From Rhodospirillaceae bacterium (lineage in GTDB: Bacteria; Pseudomonadota; Alphaproteobacteria; Kiloniellales; DSM-21159), in assembly GCA_006969625.1 (NCBI GenBank), contig CP030885.1, forward strand, positions 1,933,430-1,997,429: a stretch of DNA of 64,000 nt. The letters run 5' to 3'. Position 1 is the stretch's first letter, and each line of letters begins with the position of its first letter. A program made the position numbers and the translations under genes. The notes under the pieces are model-generated. The model searched no databases and was not told the origin of the DNA. It was given only the letters and a program-made list of their open reading frames with translations. This document shows positions 19,043-27,780 of this stretch, piece by piece.

Positions 19043-21148
19043 ATGCGACGCCTTTTCGGGACTGCCTGCTGCGTGGCGGCCGGCGCAATCCTGGCCGCGG
19101 GTGCGGCCCAGGCCCAGGCCATCACCGAGGACCGGATCCGCAGCGCCGTGGGCGCGATCGACACCCAGGCGATCATCGACAACGACGCCCATACCCGGAA
19201 CTGGCTGAACTACGGACTGAACTACGCCGAGAACCGCTACTCGCGGCTGACCGGCATCGACGCCGGCAACGTCGCCGAGCTGGGGCTCGCCTGGTCGTAC
19301 GATCTGGCCTCCCGGCGCGGCGTCCAGGCGACGCCCATCGTCGTCGACGGCGTGTTGTACGTCACCGCCTCCTGGTCGGTCGTCCACGCGCTCGACGCCC
19401 TGACCGGCGCGCCGCTATGGGTCTACGACCCGGAGGTGCCGGGCGCCTTCGCCGACAAGGGCTGCTGCGACGTCGTGAACCGGGGGGTCGCGGTCTATGG
19501 CGGCAAGGTCTTCGTCGGCGCCTACGACGGCTATCTGCACGCCATCGACGCTGCCACCGGCGAGCGGGCTTGGCGGGTCGATACGATCGAGAACCGGGAG
19601 ATGTCCTACACGATCACCGGCGCACCCAGGGTGATCGACGGCAAGGTGATCATCGGCAACGGCGGCGCCGAGTTTGGCGTACGCGGCTACGTCTCGGCCT
19701 ATGACGCGGAGACCGGCGCGCTGGTCTGGCGCTGGTACACGGTGCCCGGCGATCCGGCGAAGCCGTTCGAGAACGAGGCCATGCGGATGGCCGCGGCGAC
19801 CTGGGACCCCTCGGCCGAGTACTGGAAGGCCGGCGGCGGCGGCACGGTCTGGGACGCCATGGCCTACGATCCCGAACTGAACCTGCTCTACATCGGGACC
19901 GGCAACGGCTCGCCCTGGAACCAGCATCTGCGCAGCCCAGCCGGCGGCGACAACCTCTTCCTCGCCTCCATCGTGGCGCTGAACCCTGACACCGGCGAGT
20001 ACGTCTGGCACTACCAGAACACGCCCGGCGACACCTGGGACTACACCTCGACCCAGCACATCATCCTGGCCGACCTGGAGATCGAGGGCGAGATGCGTCA
20101 GGTGCTGATGCAGGCGCCCAAGAACGGCTTCTTCTACGTGATCGACCGGACCGATGGGGAGTTCATCTCGGCCGAGCCCTTCGTCGATGTGACCTGGGCC
20201 ACCGGCCACGACGAGGACGGCCGGCCGATCGAGGCGCCGGGCGCCCGCTCGAAGACCGATCCCTGGGAGACGATTCCCTCGGCCTACGGCGCTCACAACT
20301 GGCACCCCATGAGCTACAACCCCGACACCGGCCTGGTCTATATTCCGGCCCAGGGCGTGCCCCTGGTGCAGTCCACAGATCCGGCGTGGGAGCTGAACAG
20401 CCACAAGCCGATGTCCACCATGTCCGGCGTCGGCTGGAACCTGGGCTACCTCTTCAACGTGGTGGCGCCCGAGGCGACGCCCTTCGGCCATCTTCTGGCC
20501 TGGGACCCGGTCGCGCAGCGCGAGGTCTGGCGGGCGGAATACGTCAGCCCCTGGAACGGCGGAACGCTCACCACAGCCGGCAACTTGGTGTTCCAGGGCA
20601 CGGCGGACGGCCGCTTCATCGCCTACAACGCCGAGAACGGCGCGGTCCTCTGGCAGACCCCGGTGACCTCGGGCGTGGTGGCCGCACCCATGACCTGGGA
20701 GCACGAGGGGACCCAGTACGTGACCGTTGCGGTCGGGTGGGGCGGCGTCTATGGCCTGATGCAGCGCGCCACCGACCGGGTCGGGCCGGGCCGGGTCTTC
20801 ACCTTCCGCCTCGGCGGCGACGCGCCGATGCCGGAGGCCGAGATGGCCCAGCGCACGGAGCTCGTGTCCGGCGTGCCCTACGATCCCGAGCAGGTCTCCG
20901 AGGGGCTAGGCATCTACGTCGCCAACTGCCTCTTCTGTCACGGCGTTCCAGGCGTGAACAACGGCGGCGCGATCCCGAACCTGGGCTACTCGACGGCGGA
21001 GGTGCTCAAGAACGCCGAGGCCTGGATCCTCGACGGCGTTGCGGTCGACAACGGCATGCCGGCCTTCGACGACAAGCTGACGGCCGAAGACGTGGCCAAG
21101 ATCGTGGCCTTCATCCAGGGCACCGCCGACGCCGTGCGGCCCCAGTAG
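19043..21148 (+). CDS. PQQ-dependent alcohol dehydrogenase with C-terminal cytochrome c (quinohaemoprotein)
   Basis: 701-residue periplasmic enzyme. It has a signal peptide (cleavage after about residue 25), an eight-bladed PQQ propeller and a haem c domain with Cys629-x2-Cys632-His633 and a likely axial Met in NGMPAF. The vicinal disulfide pair is Cys141-Cys142. The catalytic base region reads DTWDYT, with Asp333 as base. The residue two positions later is Thr, not the Asp found in lanthanide-dependent XoxF enzymes, so calcium dependence is inferred. It oxidises primary or secondary alcohols and passes electrons through its own haem. No PQQ-synthesis genes are in the window. Confidence 0.9.
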   Translation: MRRLFGTACCVAAGAILAAGAAQAQAITEDRIRSAVGAIDTQAIIDNDAHTRNWLNYGLNYAENRYSRLTGIDAGNVAELGLAWSYDLASRRGVQATPIVVDGVLYVTASWSVVHALDALTGAPLWVYDPEVPGAFADKGCCDVVNRGVAVYGGKVFVGAYDGYLHAIDAATGERAWRVDTIENREMSYTITGAPRVIDGKVIIGNGGAEFGVRGYVSAYDAETGALVWRWYTVPGDPAKPFENEAMRMAAATWDPSAEYWKAGGGGTVWDAMAYDPELNLLYIGTGNGSPWNQHLRSPAGGDNLFLASIVALNPDTGEYVWHYQNTPGDTWDYTSTQHIILADLEIEGEMRQVLMQAPKNGFFYVIDRTDGEFISAEPFVDVTWATGHDEDGRPIEAPGARSKTDPWETIPSAYGAHNWHPMSYNPDTGLVYIPAQGVPLVQSTDPAWELNSHKPMSTMSGVGWNLGYLFNVVAPEATPFGHLLAWDPVAQREVWRAEYVSPWNGGTLTTAGNLVFQGTADGRFIAYNAENGAVLWQTPVTSGVVAAPMTWEHEGTQYVTVAVGWGGVYGLMQRATDRVGPGRVFTFRLGGDAPMPEAEMAQRTELVSGVPYDPEQVSEGLGIYVANCLFCHGVPGVNNGGAIPNLGYSTAEVLKNAEAWILDGVAVDNGMPAFDDKLTAEDVAKIVAFIQGTADAVRPQ

Positions 21149-21170
21149 CGGCGGTGGCGGTCGGTCCGGG

Positions 21171-21476
21171 TCAGCCCTGCCACCGCGGAGCGGCGGCCGA
21201 CGGCCAATCCTCGGGCAGCCGTTCCGCTATGTGGGGCGGAGGCGGGGCCTCGGCCCGCACCGGCGGCTTGCGCGGGCGCAAGGGGATGGAGAGGGCGCGG
21301 GCGTGGAGCTGCGGCGGCCCCGCGCCCCGCCCGGTCGCGCCGCCGCCATAGAGACGGTCGCCGAGGACCGGGCAGCCCAGCGCCGCCAGATGGGCCCGGA
21401 TCTGGTGCAGGCGGCCGGTCCGGGGCCGCACCTCCAGCCAGGCGACGCCTTGCAGCTCGGCCAGCAGCCGCCAGTC
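21171..21476 (-). pseudogene. C-terminal remnant of an RluA-family pseudouridine synthase
   Basis: About 100 codons read leftward and end at 21171. They contain the RluA/RluC/RluD C-terminal signature (TGRLHQIRAHLAALGCPVLGD, then LYGG and QLHARALSI). The catalytic domain with the HRLDxxTSG motif is missing, because the gene is cut at 21476/21477 by the left end of an IS481-family element. The N-terminal part is not found on the other side of the element, so a simple insertion has been followed by deletion or rearrangement. It is presumed non-functional. Confidence 0.8.
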
Positions 21477-21625
21477 TGTGGTGAGACGGTATTGCCCTGA
21501 CAGTTTGTGGAGCCGCTGAGACGCGTGACCGTCAAGGGTCGTGCGCGCCTCAGGGGCGTGGCCACCCCGCCAGCCTGGGTTCAGGATGGAGTTGCTAGAC
21601 AACCATTCGACCTCAGGAGCACGAG

Positions 21626-22744
21626 ATGACCACGAAAGAGAAGGTAGCACGGCGCAAGCTGTCGTTGCTGGAGCTTGCGCAGGAGTTGGACAACGTCGGT
21701 CGGGCCTGCCGGGTGATGGGCTACAGCCGCCAACAGTTCTACGAGATCCGCCGGAACTTCCAGACCTACGGTGCCGAAGGCCTGATCGATCGGCTGCCAG
21801 GGGCGCGGGGTCCGCATCCGAACCGAGTGTCGTCGGAGATCGAGACGGCGATCCTGGATCACGCGCTGGCACATCCGTGCCACGGGGCGTTGCGGGTGGA
21901 GCAGGAGCTCCGGCTGCGCGGGTTGCAGGTATCGGCCGGCGGAGTGCGCGGGGTGTGGCAGCGCCACAGGCTGCTGACCAAGCACGAGCGCCTGCTGCGG
22001 CTGGAGAAGGCGACGGCGGAGCAGAAGATCGCGCTCAGCGACGAACAGATCCGATTGCTGGAGCGCTTCTCGCCGGAGTTCCGCGAGCGTCACATCGAGG
22101 CGCCGCACACCGGCGCGCTGGTGGCGGTGGACACCTTCTTCGTCGGGGTGCTGAAGGGCGTGGGCCGGATCTATCTGCAGACGGCGATCGACTGCCACAG
22201 CCGCTACGCCTGGGCGCGGCTGAACACATCCAAGCTGCCGATCACGGCGGTGCATCTGATGAACAACGACGTTCTGCCGACCTTCGAGGCGGCGGGTGCG
22301 ACGATCGAGGTGGTGCTCTCGGACAACGGCCGGGAGTTCTGCGGTCGGCCGGACCGGCATCCCTACGAGCTGTTCCTGCAGCTCGAGGAGATCGAGCACC
22401 GCACGACACGTGTGAAGCGGCCGCAATCGAACGGGATCGTGGAGCGCCTGCACCGCACGCTGCTGGACGAGCACTTTCGGGTCGAGGGCCGGCGGACCTG
22501 GTTCGACACGGTGGAGGAGATGCAGGCGGCGCTGGATAGCTACCTGGACGGCTACAATCACAAGCGCCCGCACCAGGGCCGCGGGATGAACGGCCGGACC
22601 CCGGCCCAGGCCTTCAAGGACGGTCTGCCGAAGACCCCAACCAGGAAGGAGGTGAAGACACCCGAGAGCTCAACCGAACCAAAAGCTGGACACCCGTATC
22701 AACCGTTCGATTTTGGCGCTTCAGCGATGATTTCGATGTCATGA
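21626..22744 (+). CDS. IS481-family transposase, C-terminus altered by nested insertion
   Basis: 372 residues. An N-terminal helix-turn-helix region (LSLLELAQELDNVGRACRVM) is followed by an integrase core with the DDE residues in ALVAVDTFFV, VLSDNGREF and NGIVERLHR. The intact copy at 48873 ends PKAA at 355 residues. Here the nested IS replaces the last residue and reads through 18 foreign codons (HPYQPF onward) before a stop. The catalytic core is untouched, so the enzyme may still be active. CAGGAG six bases before the ATG sets the start. Confidence 0.9.
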   Translation: MTTKEKVARRKLSLLELAQELDNVGRACRVMGYSRQQFYEIRRNFQTYGAEGLIDRLPGARGPHPNRVSSEIETAILDHALAHPCHGALRVEQELRLRGLQVSAGGVRGVWQRHRLLTKHERLLRLEKATAEQKIALSDEQIRLLERFSPEFRERHIEAPHTGALVAVDTFFVGVLKGVGRIYLQTAIDCHSRYAWARLNTSKLPITAVHLMNNDVLPTFEAAGATIEVVLSDNGREFCGRPDRHPYELFLQLEEIEHRTTRVKRPQSNGIVERLHRTLLDEHFRVEGRRTWFDTVEEMQAALDSYLDGYNHKRPHQGRGMNGRTPAQAFKDGLPKTPTRKEVKTPESSTEPKAGHPYQPFDFGASAMISMS

Positions 22745-23977
22745 CGAACTTTGGGTTGCATTTCGGCCCCTGACGCCTCGATTTTGCGTCGTGAGAGGCC
22801 GTGAACAGCAGGTCCGGACAGACTCATCCTGCGGCAGCGCGGCGTTCATGGAAGATCAGCCGGTCCATGTTGTACGCGAGATTGGCCAGCGTCAGTTTGG
22901 CTTCGGCGCGTTTGATCCCGATGGTGCGGATAGACAGACCGTAGCGGTTCTTCTGATGGGCGAAGACATGCTCGACACAGGCTCGGATCGCGGACTTCTT
23001 CGCGTTGGCCCGCGCGGTCGTCGTTGGCATCGGCTTGCCTGCCGGTTTACGGCGGTGGATGCGGCTGACGAGCATCCGGCTCGACAGCCACTTCTCATTG
23101 CGTTGTGATCGATAGGCGCTGTCGGCCCAGACCTCGGCGGACGTGTTGTCGGTGCTGAGGACATTCCGCAACTGCCGACCATCTGGTGAGGAGGCCGACG
23201 TGACGGATTGTCCGCGGATGAAGCCGAACCGGCGATCGATGGCGATGTGCGATTTATAGCCGAAGACCGGTAGAGCGATCATCGGCAGCGGCGTGCCGTC
23301 GGGACGATATCGGACCTTGCCGCCGACCTTCAGCGTCCAGCGCGCGTCCGTGTCTTTCTGCGCAGCCTTGTTGGGCTCATCGGGCCAGATCTCCTCGGCG
23401 CTCTTACCTTCCTTGATCGCCGCCTTCTCCGGGTCGGTGTTCCGCTGCTTCGGTGCCGGGACCAGGCTGGCATCCACGATCTGGCCGGACATCGGAATGT
23501 AGCCCTTCTTGTGGAGTTGCCAGTCGAAGGCCTTCATCACACGCCGCAGCGTGCCCGTCTCAGTCAGCTTGTTGCGGAACAGGCGGATCGTGTTCTCGTC
23601 CGGCGTCGGCCCGCCAAGATCGAACCCGAGAAAGCGCATCCAGGATAGCCGGTCGCGGATCATGAACTCCATCCGCGCGTCGCTCAGATTATGTTGCGCC
23701 TGCAGGATCAGAACCTTGAACATCGAGACCGGGTCGAACGGAGGGCGACCGCCCTTGGCGCCGTCGCCATAGCCGAGCCCATCGACCAGCCAGCCCCGGA
23801 AATACTCGAAGTCCACCGTCGCATCGAGAACCTCCAACGGATCGCCGTCCCGGCTCAAAGCCTCAAGATGCTCCGACAAACTGAAAAAGCCACGCTGACG
23901 CATCAAACCCTCCCGGAAAATCACCGAGAGCAGTGAATCATGACACGCCCTATCGGGCTAGGTTTTTGCGGGTGTTC
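22688..23977 (-). mobile_element. IS5-family element nested in IS481 copy A
   Basis: 1290-bp insertion recognised by comparing the two IS481 copies: the uninterrupted copy reads straight through the junction. It is flanked by direct AGCT (22684-22687 and 23978-23981). Its ends are imperfect inverted repeats, GGACACCCG at the left and GAACACCCG at the right, with further pairing around AACC and CGAT. An alternative reading is a five-base AGCTG duplication. The single transposase gene is on the minus strand. Confidence 0.85.
22824..23903 (-). CDS. IS5-family transposase
   Basis: 359 residues, with the IS5-group N-terminus RQRGFFSLSEHLEALS and an intact DDE core (QIVDASLV, WADSAY and CVEHVFAHQK around the catalytic acids). 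The ATG at 23903 is chosen because GGGAGG lies five bases upstream; the frame is open 21 bases further. It is complete, and both element ends are present, so it is probably functional. It is the most recent insertion in this part of the window because it disrupts an older element. Confidence 0.92.
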   Translation of the reverse strand: MRQRGFFSLSEHLEALSRDGDPLEVLDATVDFEYFRGWLVDGLGYGDGAKGGRPPFDPVSMFKVLILQAQHNLSDARMEFMIRDRLSWMRFLGFDLGGPTPDENTIRLFRNKLTETGTLRRVMKAFDWQLHKKGYIPMSGQIVDASLVPAPKQRNTDPEKAAIKEGKSAEEIWPDEPNKAAQKDTDARWTLKVGGKVRYRPDGTPLPMIALPVFGYKSHIAIDRRFGFIRGQSVTSASSPDGRQLRNVLSTDNTSAEVWADSAYRSQRNEKWLSSRMLVSRIHRRKPAGKPMPTTTARANAKKSAIRACVEHVFAHQKNRYGLSIRTIGIKRAEAKLTLANLAYNMDRLIFHERRAAAG

Positions 23978-24111
23978 AGCTGCCTGACCCCAGCGCTGGC
24001 GGGACTGTCAGGCGATTACCCTCTCTGTACACCTCGCCTCCGCTCCTGGCGGGCTTCATTCTTTAGTGTATGCCGAACTTGCAACCGCACACCGGCCCCG
24101 GCCACGCGCCA

Positions 24112-25149
24112 CTATGCTTTGTCCTCCGTCTCTTGCTGGGCAGTATCGTTTCGCATTCGTTGAATGTATTCCGAGAACTCCACCGCTGTGCCGAGCGCCC
24201 AAATAATTGCAATGCTACCGGGGATAAGTCCCCACCATTTGAAGCCAAAATACACCAAACCTAATGTAATAAGGCCTAAGCTTCCGAGTAGGCCAATGGC
24301 GACCAGCAGCCCGTTCCTTATCTCATGCAGTGTGCGAGGTTTTGGTGGAGGGGGTGGCGGTGTCCAGAATGCGCTTGGCTTAAAATTGACGGAATAAGTC
24401 TGTCGAAAGTCGGGAGTAACCGCTTCTGCCTCAATTGGCCGTAATAGGTCGTGCTCCACGGCTCGCTGTAGAATTATTGGCGTCGTTTCGAAAAATATCA
24501 TCGGAAATACAGGCAATATGCTTTCACTATCTCCTGAGAAGTGTTTTTCAGTCACTGTCTCAACATCCTCAAAGTCTAACTCTCGGGCAAGTCGTCGAGC
24601 ACATTCCACCTTGCTAGCAATTCGATTTAGGAAAGCTTCCATTCTGTGTTCTGAGTACTTCAAAAAAAACTGAATCACGATTCCCGCAAAGCCAAACATG
24701 AACGCCAACATGCCAAGCATGCGCCTCATTTCTTCTTCCGCGCCTACGGAAGGAAGATTTAGGACAACCAAATTCCCTTTTGTGAGTGTGATAAGGGCCG
24801 CAAACGCGCCTACCGCCCAACTAACCCACTTCAGCAAATTTAGGCTAAGTGTCCGCTGCTTGAATTGGCTTCTCGCTAATTCACTTGCCGGCTCTGCATT
24901 GTAGGTGGCTACCGCTGTCCGAATTTGCTGCGTAAGATTGGACGGGCTGATTGGCACAACCGCATTCCGAATTTTTATATACGCCAGCGCAGTATCCCTC
25001 GCTTCGTTGAGCAAAGTTTGTTCTTCCGGTATAGATTCCTGCACGTCGGGATGGGCTCGTTTCGAAAGCTGCCGAAATGCGCTTCGGACTTCCTCTTCCG
25101 AAGCGTCAATCGAGAGTTCCAAATGTTTGAATGCGTCTTCAATGTCCAT
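24112..25149 (-). CDS. Membrane protein with N-terminal J-domain
   Basis: 345 residues. Residues 1-60 form a DnaJ-type J-domain with an intact His33-Pro34-Asp35 motif, so it should stimulate an Hsp70 ATPase. Hydrophobic stretches at about 120-140, 157-178, 281-304 and 309-330 predict four membrane passes, with a Pro-rich linker (six Pro) before the third. The rest resembles no family I can name. ATG at 25149 with AAGGA upstream. Base composition is clearly lower in GC than the chromosome around it, and it lies between an IS and a recombinase gene, so it was probably acquired by transfer. Cell role unknown. Confidence 0.7.
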   Translation of the reverse strand: MDIEDAFKHLELSIDASEEEVRSAFRQLSKRAHPDVQESIPEEQTLLNEARDTALAYIKIRNAVVPISPSNLTQQIRTAVATYNAEPASELARSQFKQRTLSLNLLKWVSWAVGAFAALITLTKGNLVVLNLPSVGAEEEMRRMLGMLAFMFGFAGIVIQFFLKYSEHRMEAFLNRIASKVECARRLARELDFEDVETVTEKHFSGDSESILPVFPMIFFETTPIILQRAVEHDLLRPIEAEAVTPDFRQTYSVNFKPSAFWTPPPPPPKPRTLHEIRNGLLVAIGLLGSLGLITLGLVYFGFKWWGLIPGSIAIIWALGTAVEFSEYIQRMRNDTAQQETEDKA

Positions 25150-25201
25150 AGTTGGTCCTTGAAGATGAGGCCGTAGCCAAAACGGCACAACAATACTACG
25201 C

Positions 25202-25756
25202 CTATCCTCTGCGCATCGCCCGCCTGAGCGTCGCCACATCGACGCCGAACAGCTCGGCCATCGCCGCCCGCGTCTCCCGACCGGATTCTACCATAGATCG
25301 GGCATGATCGATTTGCTGAGGGCTGAGCTTCCGCAGCCGGCCGATATGCTTGCCCCGCCGCCGCGCCGATTCCATCCCGGCCCGGGTCCGCTCGGATATC
25401 AGCTCCCGCTCGAATTCGGCGAGCGAGGCCAGGATATGGAGATAGAAGCGCCCGCCCGCGCTTGTCGTATCGATTTGCTCCTGGAGGGAGCGGAAGCCTA
25501 CGCCCGCTTTTCGCAGATCGTTGATGACCTGGACCAGGTGGGGCAGGGACCGCCCCAGCCGGTCCAGTTTCCACACCACAAGCACATCGCCCTGACCGGC
25601 CTGCGCCAAGGCGGCCGATAGACCCGGCCGGTCAGCGGCCGCCCCCGACACCCCGTGGTCTTCATGGATAGTTCCGCAGGCCGCTCCGCTCAGGGCGTGA
25701 AGTTGCAAATCGAGATTTTGTTCCTCCGTCGAGACGCGGGCGTAACCGATATTCAT
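25202..25756 (-). CDS. Serine recombinase (resolvase/invertase family)
   Basis: 184 residues. The N-terminal catalytic domain starts MNIGYARVSTEEQN, with the nucleophile Ser9. It continues with KLDRLGRSLPHL and the E-helix region EFERELISERTRAGMESARRRG, and closes with a small C-terminal helix-turn-helix (VDVATLRRAMRRG). Size and order are those of Tn3-type resolvases and DNA invertases. A start three codons earlier (25765) is possible. No res or invertible site could be identified by eye. It ends about 50 bases from the J-domain gene start, in the same direction. It may have mobilised or may invert part of this islet. Confidence 0.88.
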   Translation of the reverse strand: MNIGYARVSTEEQNLDLQLHALSGAACGTIHEDHGVSGAAADRPGLSAALAQAGQGDVLVVWKLDRLGRSLPHLVQVINDLRKAGVGFRSLQEQIDTTSAGGRFYLHILASLAEFERELISERTRAGMESARRRGKHIGRLRKLSPQQIDHARSMVESGRETRAAMAELFGVDVATLRRAMRRG

Positions 25757-25972
25757 GCTTTCCATTTTGCATGACCCTTTTGTCGGCTCAAAAAAATAGC
25801 GAAGTCAGGGGCTTACAAATCTGGGGATAAGCCGCGCAGAAGGGACCGGTTTTGTCGCCAGGCGTGAACGGATCGCCTTTCCATAAGAACAAAGTAAAAA
25901 TTTAAGGATTCACGAATACAATAGTATTTGATACGGTATTTCTTAATAACAATAAGAAGGGGTCCCTTATTC

Positions 25973-26959
25973 ATGTTTCATATTGGCGCGCGAATATTAT
26001 TCTTAATCGTATTTCTCTTTATGATCTCAGCTTCAGATCAAGCCCATGCGCTTTGCGCCGATCCGGTCGCGGAGAAGGGCAGCATCGTCTTCAACGACAG
26101 CTATTCGACGATGATGTTTTGCGACGGCACCGTCTGGTGGGACATGAAGGCCGGGACGGGTGGCGTCTGGTTTCGATCCAGCAACAGCGATATCTCATAC
26201 ACAGAAGGCAGTGTGGGCGTGGGGACCAGCGCGCCGGACTCCGCGCTCCATGTCGCGGGCGCCCTCCTGCTGGAAAACAGCGGGACCTGCGACTCCGGCG
26301 GCGGCAACAAGGGCGCGTTGCGCCTGAATGCCGCCGCCGATGCGCTGGAGATATGTGACGGCTCGGGTACCTGGCTGCCGTTCACTTCCGGAAGCTCCGG
26401 CGGTAGTGGTTCCGGGGGCGGATCGGGTGGAGACGGCACCATGGCCGAAGGCTGGCCTGACGCTATTCAGTGCAGCGACGGCACAACTAAAACCATTCTT
26501 TATTACCGGAACCTGAATGACAGCCGCGTCGCCTACGCCCCGCCACAAGTAGATGCCAACCCCCAATACATTCTTTATGACAAGGACACCGGCGCCTATT
26601 TCTCCCACAGCAATATGGATGGCTTCGATTGCGCTGCCAATGGCTGGTCCATCGCCAGCATCGAGGCGGGCGGCAACGCATTTAATTTTGTCGGCGGCTC
26701 GATCTGGGCATCCAGCAGCACGACAATCAACTACAGCAGCGGCAATGTCGGCATAGGAACCGATACGCCATTATCTCCGCTCCACGTCAATGGCGGCATT
26801 CGGTTTGATGCGGGATCATTGCGTTTCCCGGATGGTACGACAATGAGTACGGCTGCCTCAGGTGACAGCAGCATTTATCTTGATGAGTCCAACAATTTGA
26901 GCGATCTCACCAATGCCGCCACAGCCCGGTCTAGGCCATACACTCATAAAATTCTTTGA
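25973..26959 (+). pseudogene. Secreted tail-fibre-like protein, truncated by IS insertion
   Basis: 328 residues remain. A clear signal peptide (ILFLIVFLFMISASDQAHA) is followed by a beta-structured body with two copies of the fibre motif VGxGTxxPxxxLHV, a Gly/Ser-rich linker at about 155-170 and Cys-rich short segments. The end SNNLSDLTNAATAR is a motif that in phage fibres continues TNLGLG. Here it runs into the end of the IS5/IS427-type element and stops after about nine foreign codons. Upstream DNA is AT-rich. ATG at 25973 has AAGAAGGGG upstream. A fibre or adhesin ancestry is inferred; the C-terminal trimerisation part is lost. Confidence 0.65.
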
Positions 26960-27767
26960 GCGACGCGGCGTGGCATGATTCACCATGGCAAAGGAGACTT
27001 GCCATGGCGACCTACGCGCTGACGGATTTCGAGTGGTCGGTGATCCAACCCTTGCTGCCGAACAAGCCGCGCGGGGTTCGGCGGGTCGACGACCGGCGGG
27101 TTCTGAACGGGATCTTCTGGGTGTTGCGCACGGGCGCGCCGTGGCGCGCTCTGCCCAAGGATTTCGGCCCCTACACGACCTGCTACAACCGCTTCGTGCG
27201 GTGGCGCAAGGCCGGCGTGTTCGACCGGATTATGGCTGCGGTCACAGAAGCTTACGACGGCGAGGTGCAGATGATCGACACCACCTCGGTGCGCGTTCAT
27301 CAGCACGCGGCGAACGCAAAAAAAGCCACCCGGATCGCTGTATGGGCCGCTCGCGCGGCGGCCTGACCACCAAGGTGCACGCGCTCACCGACGCGCGCGG
27401 CTTGCCGCTGATCCTCACCCTGAGCCCGGGACAGGCGGGCGATTGCCCCGGCGCCGCCGACCTGCTCGACCGCCTGCAGCCGGGCACGATCGTGCTGGCG
27501 GACAAGGCCTACGACGCCGACTGGCTGCGACGGGCCATCGAGGCGGCCGGCGCCGCCCCCAACATCCCGACGATGCCGCAACGCAAGTGGAAACCCTGCT
27601 TCAGCCCGCGACTCTACCGCCAGCGCAACCGCATCGAGCGATTCTTCAACCGCATCAAACACTTCCGCCGCGTCGCCACGCGCTACGAAAAACACGCCGC
27701 CAACTACCTCGCCATGCTCAAGCTCGCCGCCATCCAAATCGGGCTGCAAACTTACGAGTCCATGGCC
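26934..27767 (+). mobile_element. IS5-family (IS427-type) element
   Basis: 834-bp element with terminal inverted repeats GGCCATACACTCATAA at the left and, read inward from the right, GGCCATGGACTCGTAA. The flanks read CTA and TAG, consistent with a TA (or CTAG) target duplication. One transposase is encoded in two overlapping frames. It truncates the fibre-like gene on its left, and its right end lies 13 bases before hpnC. A remnant of a sister copy in opposite orientation lies at 49985-50093. Confidence 0.88.
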
Positions 27768-27770
27768 TAG
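27004..27770 (+). CDS. IS5/IS427-type transposase made by programmed -1 frameshift
   Basis: The upstream frame (27004-27366) starts MATYALTDFEWSVIQPLLP and contains the first catalytic Asp (MIDTTSVR). The downstream frame begins near 27318 and carries the second Asp (VLADKAYDADW) and the Glu region (RQRNRIERFFNRIK), ending at 27770. A run of seven A at 27318-27324 lies exactly where the frames must join. A -1 slip gives the family sequence AKKSHPDRCMGRSRGG. This is the normal expression mode of the group, so the element is probably intact and not broken. The stop codon uses the TAG of the flanking target. Confidence 0.85.
27318..27324 (+). other. A7 slippery frameshift site
   Basis: Seven consecutive A inside GCAAAAAAAGCC, at the join of the two transposase frames. 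Both K-K codons are kept after a one-base backward slip. Confidence 0.8.
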
Positions 27771-27780
27771 TGTGCGGCGC

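Larger units (their letters stand above)
21477..24031 (+). mobile_element. IS481-family element, copy A, interrupted by a nested IS5-family element
   Basis: The left end starts TGTGGTGAGACGG and the right end, read inward, starts TGTACAGAGAGGG. About 26 bp of imperfect terminal inverted repeat follow (both continue to CCTGACAG). The same ends bound an uninterrupted copy at 48724-49984. Between 22688 and 23977 the element is split by another insertion sequence. The outer flanks show no target duplication: left is the pseudouridine synthase remnant, right is lower-GC DNA. The locus has therefore been rearranged since insertion. Confidence 0.88.

Noticed and set aside
19043..21148. Lanthanide-dependent XoxF-type methanol dehydrogenase
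   Set aside because: The Asp two residues after the catalytic Asp is replaced by Thr, and a fused C-terminal haem domain is present, which fits quinohaemoprotein alcohol dehydrogenases.
21541..22539. Second coding frame inside the IS481 copies (also 48788-49786 and the minus-strand frames)
   Set aside because: These are alternative frames of the transposase gene conserved only because the element is duplicated; they lack motifs or ribosome sites.
27004..27770. Two broken transposase pseudogenes
   Set aside because: The A7 slippery run at the overlap and the family sequence restored by a -1 slip indicate programmed frameshifting, not decay.
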